From contig DATGIQ010000018.1 in NCBI GenBank assembly GCA_035295665.1, positions 1-7,026 of the forward strand: DNA of 7,026 nucleotides, given 5' to 3'. Numbering within the stretch: position 1 is the first letter of the stretch; each line of letters begins with the position of its first letter. The stretch is from DATGIQ01 sp035295665. GTDB lineage: Bacteria > Planctomycetota > Planctomycetia > Gemmatales > Gemmataceae. The position numbers and the translations under genes are program-made. The notes beneath the pieces were generated by a model. It did not search any database and was not told where the DNA came from. It saw only the letters and a list, made by a program, of their open reading frames with translations. Shown here piece after piece: positions 1-5,668 of the stretch.

Positions 1-870
1 CGCCTGGGCTTGATTGATAACTTCGATAATCGCGCCAAGATGACGGTGTGCCAGACCGCGGATTACCTGTAGATCGCGTGCCCGATTAGGGCTACGCCGT
101 GCGATCTCAACCAGCAAATCATCCCGCACGATGGTGCGGGCTGGACGATTAGTGCGCGCCGCCATCTCGTTCCGCCAGCGGTGCAGCTCGCGGACAATGG
201 CCAGGCGCCGGCGGTCAAGCGTGCCCACGCCGCGCAGCTTCCGCCATTTATCGGTGGCCGGCTCTTCGGGGGCAGCATGCTCGGTCAAGCGGGCAAATTC
301 TTCCCGCGCCCACTCTGCACGGTTGTGCACTTCCAGACGCTCGGCCAATCGTCTCCAGAGCGGCAACAGATAGCGTACATCATCGAACGCATAGCGAATC
401 TGCTGCTGGGTGAGCGGCCGGCTGCGCCACTCTGTGAGCGTCTCTCCCTTGGCGAGTTGTACCCCTAGAAGCTGGCCGACCAAGGCGGCATGACTGAGCG
501 GATACGCCATGCCGACGAGCCCGGCCGCAATTTGCAGATCGAACAGATTGCCCGGCGTCCGCCCCGTCCAGAGATGACACAGCCGCACCTCCTCGCGGCC
601 GGCATGGACAACCACTGCATGCGCGGGGTCGACCACGATATCCCAAAAGCGGTCGAGCGGTCCCACGGTCATCGGGTCGATGAGGAAGAGCTGCTCGGGA
701 GTGGCGACCTGGATCAGACAGAGACGCGGATGGTAGGTCTGTTCGCCGACGAATTCCGTATCGAAGCCGAAGGACGGACACGAGGCCAGGTGCGCGCAAC
801 ACACCGCCAGCTGGTCGGGCTGGGCAACCATGACTTCGGGAAGATTTCCCTCGGCGCCTTGGGGCATCAT
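1..870 (-). CDS. rnd: Ribonuclease D (3'-5' exoribonuclease), C-terminus cut by window edge
   Basis: This is an RNase D-type DEDDy exonuclease, a family that trims the 3' ends of tRNA precursors and other structured RNAs in the cytoplasm using two metal ions. The visible 290 residues show exonuclease motif I as FDTEF (D37, E39), then QTYHPRLCLIQV, which matches the YYPQLGLIQ segment of E. coli RNase D. Motif II is HAGREEVRL (E94 where E. coli has Asp85) and motif III is YAFDDVRYLLPL (Y160, D164). An HRDC-type RNA-binding domain follows from about residue 211 (KLRGVGTLDRRRLAIVRELH onward) and runs off the window. The start is ATG-ATG at 870/867. Alternatives are GTG at 888 and ATG at 831, but the last leaves the first strand short. 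No clear Shine-Dalgarno sequence is visible. The gene is last in a possible SIS-SDR-rnd group. Family assignment is confident; the exact start is not. Confidence 0.93.
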   Translation of the reverse strand, partial: MMPQGAEGNLPEVMVAQPDQLAVCCAHLASCPSFGFDTEFVGEQTYHPRLCLIQVATPEQLFLIDPMTVGPLDRFWDIVVDPAHAVVVHAGREEVRLCHLWTGRTPGNLFDLQIAAGLVGMAYPLSHAALVGQLLGVQLAKGETLTEWRSRPLTQQQIRYAFDDVRYLLPLWRRLAERLEVHNRAEWAREEFARLTEHAAPEEPATDKWRKLRGVGTLDRRRLAIVRELHRWRNEMAARTNRPARTIVRDDLLVEIARRSPNRARDLQVIRGLAHRHLGAIIEVINQAQA

Positions 871-959
871 GAGTCCCGGGTTGCCCACTTCGGATCCCGG
901 TGGGGGTGGCCACGCCCGAGATCATGTAGAAAATATGCCTGTGCTGCCTTGCGACGATT

Positions 960-1790
960 TTACTCCGGCGCGTATTCTAGCCCGGTCGTTTCGCCTCGGC
1001 CATATTGTCCTTCGCTGATGCACCAGCCGGCGTCCACCGGAAGAACGATACCGGTCACCAAGCGGGCGGCATCGCTACAGAGAAACACGGCGGCCGCACT
1101 GCAATCATCCGGCTGGCCGGGTCCGCCGACGAGCGGCTGCTTGGTGCGCAAAAAATCGAGGATGGCGGGATCGCGCACCGCCCGCTGGGCCATCGGTGTG
1201 TCCATCAGGCCCGGCGCGAGAACGTTGACACGGATTCCGTCGACCGCGTAACGGGCAGCCGCCAATCGGCTCATGGCGATAATGCCTCCTTTGGTAGCGG
1301 TGTAGGCATAGGTGTCGAAATAGTGGGGCGACGGCGCGAACCCGAGCACGCTGGCCATGTTGAGAATGGCGCCCGGCTGTCTCCGGTCGAGAAAGAGCCG
1401 TACCGCTGCCCGATTGGTCAAGAATGTGCTCTTCAGGTTGGCATCGATGGTGGTGTGCCAGCCCGCTTCACTGCACTCATGGAGAGGCCCGTCACCCTGG
1501 CTTCGCCCGCTGATGCCAGCGACATGGTAAAGGACGTCCAAGCCCCCCAGGAAGGCCACTGCTTTCACAAACAGGTGTTCAACCTGTGCAGCTTCGGCAG
1601 CATCGCAAGCCAGAAACGTGACCGAGCCTTTTCCTTGCAAGACTGCGATCGCCTGGGCACCTTTTTGCGGCGAACGGCCGGCGATCACGACCTTGGCTTC
1701 CTCTTCCAGGAAGTGCGCAGCCGCCGATAGTCCCAGTCCACTGGTGCCGCCGACAATCAGACAGCGTTTTTCGGCAAGGCAGCCGGCCAT
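960..1790 (-). CDS. SDR family NAD(P)-dependent oxidoreductase
   Basis: This is a classical short-chain dehydrogenase/reductase of 276 residues, close to the family norm of 250-280. The Rossmann nucleotide-binding motif is VGGTSGLG (residues 13-20), with Val in place of the usual Thr. G38-R39 follow the second strand, and a basic residue there often goes with NADP(H). HVAG (89-92) stands where NNAG is usual. The catalytic set is N118, S147, Y163 and K167 (YTATK), followed by the APGLMDTPM segment (about 192-200) and the late VTGIVLPVDAG motif common to FabG-like members. All four catalytic positions are present, so it should be active. The substrate cannot be read from the sequence. I chose ATG at 1790; a TTG six bases upstream would add two residues. 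The gene lies 45 bases downstream of the SIS gene and 89 bases before rnd, so it may be co-transcribed with them. Confidence 0.93.
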   Translation of the reverse strand: MAGCLAEKRCLIVGGTSGLGLSAAAHFLEEEAKVVIAGRSPQKGAQAIAVLQGKGSVTFLACDAAEAAQVEHLFVKAVAFLGGLDVLYHVAGISGRSQGDGPLHECSEAGWHTTIDANLKSTFLTNRAAVRLFLDRRQPGAILNMASVLGFAPSPHYFDTYAYTATKGGIIAMSRLAAARYAVDGIRVNVLAPGLMDTPMAQRAVRDPAILDFLRTKQPLVGGPGQPDDCSAAAVFLCSDAARLVTGIVLPVDAGWCISEGQYGRGETTGLEYAPE

Positions 1791-1835
1791 AGGCAACCAG
1801 CACTATCTCGTGCGAAGGGCTCAGACCTCGGTTCT

Positions 1836-2663
1836 TCACGCACTGGGTTCCTGTGGTGAACTTTGTTTTTCTCCCTGGCGTCCGTACAGGGGTGCGATGC
1901 GGCGAGCATACTGGGCATAAAACGTTTCCAAGCCTTGCTCCACAGTGCGGCTGCCGACGAACTGGTGGCTCGGCAGGAACACCGGCGCGATGCCGCGGTC
2001 GAGCAACCGTTGTGCCACTTCGCAGCGCAACATGTTCATTACCAGAGCCCCGCCCAGCGTGCTGAAGGGACCGGTCTTTTCGTCGCTTCCCTTCAAAGCA
2101 AGAAGCGAATCGCCGACGGGGGCGCCATTGTCGAGGATCACATCGGCCACGTCGGTTAGCTTCTTGCCGCTGGCGTGAGCCGGACGGGCCTGCTCGCAGT
2201 GGGCACGGCTAACGACGCCGATCACCGGTAGGCCTCGACGCTTTGCACCTTCGGCCATTTCAATGATGACCTCACGGATGCCACTCGTCGAGATGACGAT
2301 GAGCGTGTCGTGCGGACCGAAGGCAAAATTCCGCAAAATCTGTTCGGCGTAGCCGGTCGTCTTTTCCAGGTGCAGGCTTTGACGCAAGCCATTGGTGCCG
2401 ACGATCAGGTTGTGGTAGGTCAGGGCCAACTCGACAATCGTGTGCCAACCCACGAAGCAACCCTGGCGTGGCGTCATCTCCTCGCAGAGCATCCGGCTAT
2501 GGCCGCAACCAAACAGGTGAACCAAGCCATCCTGGGCAATCGCGTCTGTGCAGAGCGTCGCCGCCTGGTCAAGCGCGGCGCGTTGGGATTCCAAGAGTCG
2601 TTGCAATCGTGCCAGGGCCGCTTGGTAAAATTGTTCAGCGGCGGACAAACGCAGCGTGGTCAT
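1836..2663 (-). CDS. SIS domain phosphosugar-binding protein (UPF0309-like)
   Basis: This 275-residue cytoplasmic protein carries a sugar isomerase (SIS) domain of the UPF0309 type. SIS domains bind phosphorylated sugars in isomerases, etherases and sugar-responsive regulators. No helix-turn-helix is visible, so an enzyme or binding protein is more likely than a regulator. Key motifs are FGCGHS (51-56) followed by E62, STSG (125-128, the phosphate-binding Ser/Thr loop), HASGKKL (163-169) and DNGAPVGD (178-185). An N-terminal helical stretch (about 5-45) precedes the first strand, as in family members. The tail after residue 260 is polar and probably disordered. An open frame extends to 2747 but would overlap the divergent small gene and adds 28 residues with no family counterpart, so ATG at 2663 is preferred. 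No Shine-Dalgarno sequence is evident. The substrate is unknown. The gene heads a minus-strand run with the SDR and rnd genes. Confidence 0.9.
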   Translation of the reverse strand: MTTLRLSAAEQFYQAALARLQRLLESQRAALDQAATLCTDAIAQDGLVHLFGCGHSRMLCEEMTPRQGCFVGWHTIVELALTYHNLIVGTNGLRQSLHLEKTTGYAEQILRNFAFGPHDTLIVISTSGIREVIIEMAEGAKRRGLPVIGVVSRAHCEQARPAHASGKKLTDVADVILDNGAPVGDSLLALKGSDEKTGPFSTLGGALVMNMLRCEVAQRLLDRGIAPVFLPSHQFVGSRTVEQGLETFYAQYARRIAPLYGRQGEKQSSPQEPSA

Positions 2664-2683
2664 ACTGCTGATTCTAGGTTGTT

Positions 2684-2707
2684 GGTTTTTGCTCGGCGAG
2701 CGAAACC
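2684..2707. promoter_or_regulatory. Imperfect hairpin/dyad in the divergent gap
   Basis: GGTTT at 2684-2688 pairs with AAACC at 2703-2707, and GCTC at 2691-2694 pairs with GAGC at 2698-2701 around a three-base GGC loop, with an unequal internal loop (TT against G) between the two stems. It sits in the 60-base gap between the start codons of the divergent SIS and Sm-like genes. It could be an operator or a leader hairpin for either gene. There is no following T-run, so it is not a convincing intrinsic terminator. The role is inferred from position only. Confidence 0.3.
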
Positions 2708-2723
2708 GGGAAGCGGGGAAACG

Positions 2724-2987
2724 ATGCTGGAAGAAATGATCGGGCAAAAGGTCGTGGTCGATCTACGTAGTCCTTTTGTTTGCCTGGGCACGCTGGAGCG
2801 CGTCGATGACCGTTTTCTGGAAGTGCGCAATGCCGATTTGCACGACCTCCGCGACACACAGAGTTCGCGGGAATACTATGTGGCTGCGTCCCTGGCCACC
2901 GGCGTCAAGCGAAATCGAAAGCTGGTCCTTCTCGATCGGGGCGAGATGGTCGCTATCTCACGCCAAGAGGATGTCGTCGATGAATGA
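2724..2987 (+). CDS. Small Sm/LSm-like protein
   Basis: This 87-residue protein has the two-part signature of an Sm-like fold, the small five-stranded barrel that forms rings and binds RNA (Hfq in bacteria, LSm proteins in archaea and eukaryotes). The Sm1-like half is residues 8-38: VVVDL, then FVCLGTLERVDD with the conserved Gly22 and Asp28/29, then FLEVRNADL. The Sm2-like half is LVLLDRGEMVAIS (67-79), matching the hhhhRGxxhhxI pattern with R72-G73. Between them lies a charged linker of about 25 residues (DLRDTQSSREYYVAA, then ATGVKRNRK), longer than in most Sm proteins. It lacks the Hfq KH motif, so I do not call it Hfq. The start is ATG at 2724, with GGGGAAA a few bases upstream; the frame stays open much further upstream, but that part runs through the antisense of the SIS gene. 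No signal peptide is visible. It diverges from the SIS gene and its last 35 bases overlap the protease gene tail to tail. RNA binding is inferred, not shown. Confidence 0.85.
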   Translation: MLEEMIGQKVVVDLRSPFVCLGTLERVDDRFLEVRNADLHDLRDTQSSREYYVAASLATGVKRNRKLVLLDRGEMVAISRQEDVVDE

Positions 2988-4743
2988 AGAATGCGTCCGG
3001 TTGGCCGCCCCAATATTCACCCAGAGCGACCGTCCATCCGGCCAACACCGCCGCAACATCGTTTGTCCCTACGGTATCGGCGGGGCCGGAAGAAGGTACC
3101 GTAACATCGCCGTTGGTCGGGTAAAGGGTGCGAACGCGCTCCTCAAAATAAGTGGTGCATGCCGCACGCCATCGCGGTAGAAGCGAAGCAAGTCGGGGCG
3201 ATGAAGCCAGGAGCGGGCCAGGCACGACAGCGGACAGAAAATAGGATCCCTCGCCGAACAGTTCGCCTTCAGGCATGGCACCATGGTTGCCGACGCCGCT
3301 TTCGGTGCCTAGGTAGACCGGCCGCGGGAGCCGGAGGTCGAATAAGGGAGGCGGCAGCCGGCTGGCCGGCCCTGTCTCGATGGCACTCGGCGACGGCTGC
3401 ACGGTATAGAGCACGAATGGCTCCTGGCTTGGCAGATCGCTCGCCGGATGGACCCATTCATCCGCCCGGCCGATCGCGCCATGAGCGGATGGCAAACTCT
3501 GCAAACGGCCCGGCGTTGCCGAGGCAATTTCGTCGGGTTTCAGCGCAAACGTGTCGTAACCGGGGCCATCCCCCTGCACGATGCCGGCACGTTCCGGCTC
3601 ACTACCAATCCCTCTGACGGGATAGCCGTTCAGCGTGGCCGTGTTCGCCGAAGAGATGATGGGCGAGGAGCCGGTTCCGAAATTCAGGATCAACGCATAG
3701 CGACCGATGCCGAGCGGTGAATCTTCGGCTCCCGAAACCCGCAGCCAGAATAGCTGGGTCGGTATGACACCGCCAACCGTTACAGAAATGGTTGTGCCAT
3801 ACTGGCCGTAACCCGATGCCTCGGCGATTGGCCGTTGGTAGGCATCATAGAGGACGACATCCGGAGAAAGGAGACTCAACCCGCAGCTTTGGATGGTCAC
3901 CGTCAACTGCGAGCTGGAGCCATACGGTGCCAACAACCGGTAATACTCGGCCTGTCCCGGATCGGTGATATCCAGACTCGTACCATAGAAAATCTCGGAT
4001 ACCGGTGAAAATGCTCCGGTAAGGTCCGCCGCCGTCTGGAAGCTGTTCGTGTAGAATCCGAAGCCATCGGGTGAGCGCGGCGCGCCGCCGCTGTAGAGGC
4101 TACGGATGCCAGCAATATCGTCCGCGGTTAACCCATAGCCCTTCACTCCCACGTACGCCCCGTACATGGCCGCATAGTAATCGGAGCTGTGCAGCATACC
4201 CAATGCATGACCAAGCTCATGGGTGGCGACGGTATACAGGTCATAGGTCGAACCAATGTTGAATGGCACGGCCGTGTTCAGAAACACGTCGCCGGCAGCG
4301 CTGTAGTTGTTCTCCGGCGGCGGAAACCAAGCTTCACCGATCAAGTCCGTCGTGCCGAAATCAAAACCGCCGATGCGAATATCGCCCTCGCCGGAGTCGC
4401 CCTGCTGATAGGCACCCCAGCCGAACGGCAAGCCATCATCCGGCACGACCGCGAAATTGAGATTCGTATACTGTGCCCAGGTCTGCGCAGCAAGCAAGAT
4501 CTTGCCCTGCCACACAGATGTCGGCCACTTGGCATCAAACGTAGCAAAGAGATTGCTGGAGAGCGAACCGCCCAGGTTGGTCCCGTCGGGCATGAAGCTA
4601 ATAGTAATGAGTTCCGGATGGGGCCATGCTCCGACGGTGGCATAGGGCACCGCACGGGATTCCAACGGTTCCACCGCCAGCTGCGCACGGTGGAGGAATG
4701 AGGAATGCAGCGAAAGGTGATGGCGCCTCCTTGAGGAGCGCAT
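2953..4743 (-). CDS. Matrixin-family zinc metalloprotease with N-terminal LEPR-type motif
   Basis: This 596-residue protein is predicted to be exported. The N-terminus is basic (MRSSRRRHH) and then shows VEPLESRAVP (24-33), a variant of the planctomycete LEPR-XLL motif; no ordinary hydrophobic signal peptide is visible. The matrixin catalytic domain spans about 40-220. Its zinc site is HELGHALGMLH (H175, E176, H179, H185), the Met-turn is AAMYGAY (M193), and the closing helix LTADDIAGIRSLYSG is typical of matrixins. GDIRIGGFDFG and GDVFLNT precede it. Residues about 230-355 look like a PPC-type beta domain. Residues 360-550 are Pro/Ser-rich and unrecognised. The end has a short hydrophobic stretch followed by a basic tail (HRRHPLGVR). 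ATG at 4743 is chosen because a strong Shine-Dalgarno sequence precedes it; a GTG at 4779 would add 12 residues. No hemopexin domain is seen. Likely role: extracellular or surface proteolysis. Confidence 0.88.
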   Translation of the reverse strand: MRSSRRRHHLSLHSSFLHRAQLAVEPLESRAVPYATVGAWPHPELITISFMPDGTNLGGSLSSNLFATFDAKWPTSVWQGKILLAAQTWAQYTNLNFAVVPDDGLPFGWGAYQQGDSGEGDIRIGGFDFGTTDLIGEAWFPPPENNYSAAGDVFLNTAVPFNIGSTYDLYTVATHELGHALGMLHSSDYYAAMYGAYVGVKGYGLTADDIAGIRSLYSGGAPRSPDGFGFYTNSFQTAADLTGAFSPVSEIFYGTSLDITDPGQAEYYRLLAPYGSSSQLTVTIQSCGLSLLSPDVVLYDAYQRPIAEASGYGQYGTTISVTVGGVIPTQLFWLRVSGAEDSPLGIGRYALILNFGTGSSPIISSANTATLNGYPVRGIGSEPERAGIVQGDGPGYDTFALKPDEIASATPGRLQSLPSAHGAIGRADEWVHPASDLPSQEPFVLYTVQPSPSAIETGPASRLPPPLFDLRLPRPVYLGTESGVGNHGAMPEGELFGEGSYFLSAVVPGPLLASSPRLASLLPRWRAACTTYFEERVRTLYPTNGDVTVPSSGPADTVGTNDVAAVLAGWTVALGEYWGGQPDAFFIHRRHPLGVR

Positions 4744-4750
4744 GGAGTCT

Positions 4751-4757
4751 TCCTCCC
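4751..4757 (-). promoter_or_regulatory. Strong ribosome binding site of the matrixin gene
   Basis: Read on the minus strand this is GGGAGGA, with GGAGG ending eight bases before the ATG at 4743. It decides that start over the upstream in-frame GTG at 4779. It is also much stronger than anything before the rnd, SDR or SIS genes in this window. Confidence 0.75.
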
Positions 4758-4761
4758 AAGA

Positions 4762-4778
4762 TGGTCTACAAGAGACCA
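4762..4778 (-). promoter_or_regulatory. Short perfect hairpin in the matrixin gene leader
   Basis: TGGTCT (4762-4767) and AGACCA (4773-4778) form a six-base perfect stem around a five-base loop. In the minus-strand transcript the hairpin ends four bases upstream of the Shine-Dalgarno sequence GGGAGGA. It could protect the 5' end of the message or influence ribosome access. A six-base stem can arise by chance, so the role is inferred. Confidence 0.3.
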
Positions 4779-5178
4779 CGTCGACAACGATGTCACTCCG
4801 AACTCGATTTCCTGGGAACCAAGCCCCGAACTGTAGATAGGTGCGGCTATGTTCCCGCAGGCTACCTCCATGCTGGGACCGGAACGTGCAGCGTGATCCG
4901 TTCTTCGGTCGAGCGGGCAGGCCGGTTTCGATAAAGGAGCCGCTGTCGCAGGACCGCCCGGCCCAAGGCGGGTAGGCAACAGCAGTTAATATCTCAAATG
5001 GCGCTGAATATCTTCACGATGATAAATACTGTCACGAGAAAAAGCAAACAAAATATTTAAAAAAACTCGGTTTATAGCGGAATTTACTACGAATGACAGA
5101 ACACGGTTGATGTAGCAACCGAATTACTCATGCCCTAGCTGAATTGTTCCTAACACACTGTTTCAATGCCCATATAGT

Positions 5179-5224
5179 GTACATATATACATAACCATAG
5201 GCATTAGGCGGTATATATACGTAC
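5179..5224. repeat. TA-rich direct and imperfect inverted repeats
   Basis: GTACATATATAC (5179-5190) and GTATATATACGTAC (5211-5224) are imperfect inverted copies, with two extra bases in the right arm and a 20-base centre between them. ATATATAC also occurs as a direct repeat starting at 5183 and 5213, exactly 30 bases apart. The right arm contains the perfect palindromes GTATATATAC (5211-5220) and ACGTACGT (5219-5226). ACATATAC recurs at 5229-5236. This could be a protein-binding or DNA-unwinding site, or simply low-complexity AT-rich DNA. Confidence 0.5.
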
Positions 5225-5653
5225 GTTCACATATACAAATTGCGATCTCAAGAAATCCACATTGCAGTGGCAGGACCGATTTTGATCACATCTCAACCGC
5301 ACCGTAGCGTGACTGGGCCGGTCGTATCGCGTTTGCTAACTGGCCGGGTCGGGCGCAGGTGAGCGTCATTGCGGCGGAAAATGTTGGATGCAACGGAAAT
5401 GTGTGGCGTGGCCGCAAAAGCGCGTGGTCTGACCATGCGATTTATGCAAAAAATTCTGAAAAAATCGTCGCTAGATTAGGCAAAGTCGAAATTCTAAGCT
5501 ACATTTCTCCTGAAACTGCGGGCTTCCCCAGCTTAAATGACTGCCTCCCCAATGGCTGGGATGAGCTTCGTTATTGCCGGACCGTACAAGGATGGCGCAC
5601 GCTGCGGAGAAGGAAAGAGGGGGGGACCGGATGTCGGATCAACAGATCTCGGC

Positions 5654-5658
5654 GGAGG
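5654..5658 (+). promoter_or_regulatory. Probable ribosome binding site of the large exported-protein gene
   Basis: GGAGG lies ten bases before the GTG at 5669. It is the only good Shine-Dalgarno match before any in-frame start of this gene; the ATGs at 5537, 5552 and 5561 have none. It therefore favours the GTG start, which also places the LEPR motif at nearly the same distance from the N-terminus as in the divergent protease. Confidence 0.5.
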
Positions 5659-5668
5659 TGCCTTCATC

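Larger units (their letters stand above)
4744..5668. other. Long divergent intergenic region with an AT-rich core
   Basis: About 925 bases separate the divergent starts of the matrixin gene and the large exported-protein gene. The outer parts (4744-4980 and about 5290-5668) have base composition similar to the genes. The core, about 4985-5260, is clearly AT-rich: 43 of 60 bases at 5041-5100 and 54 of 80 at 5161-5240 are A or T. No open frame here resembles a known protein. The frame from GTG at 5359 to 5778 (139 codons) has no recognisable domain, no clear Shine-Dalgarno sequence, and overlaps the next gene. The region probably holds both promoters, but I could not place convincing -35/-10 boxes. 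It could also be a remnant of acquired DNA. Confidence 0.6.

Noticed and set aside
876..904. Competing short stems (CCGGG/CCCGG and CCCAC/GTGGG) between the SDR and RNase D genes
   Set aside because: The stems are only five bases with long loops, overlap one another, and lack a T-run; they are expected by chance in GC-rich sequence.
380..925. 181-codon minus-strand open frame
   Set aside because: It lies in another frame over the RNase D gene, is rich in Arg, Gly and Pro as GC-rich shadow frames are, and has no recognisable motif.
490..1251. 253-codon plus-strand open frame
   Set aside because: It is antisense to RNase D and the SDR gene, both of which have clear family motifs; its product resembles no family I know.
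2664..2747. N-terminal extension of the SIS protein
   Set aside because: It would overlap the divergent Sm-like gene and its 28 residues match nothing at the start of UPF0309-type proteins.
4954..4971. CCGCC/GGCGG hairpin as a terminator
   Set aside because: The stem is five bases with an eight-base loop and no T-run on either strand, and no gene ends nearby.
4341..4979. 212-codon minus-strand frame reaching into the divergent region
   Set aside because: Most of it is a shifted frame over the matrixin gene, and the part upstream has no family resemblance.
4985..5260. Replication origin in the AT-rich island
   Set aside because: No TTATCCACA-type DnaA boxes were seen and no replication genes are adjacent.
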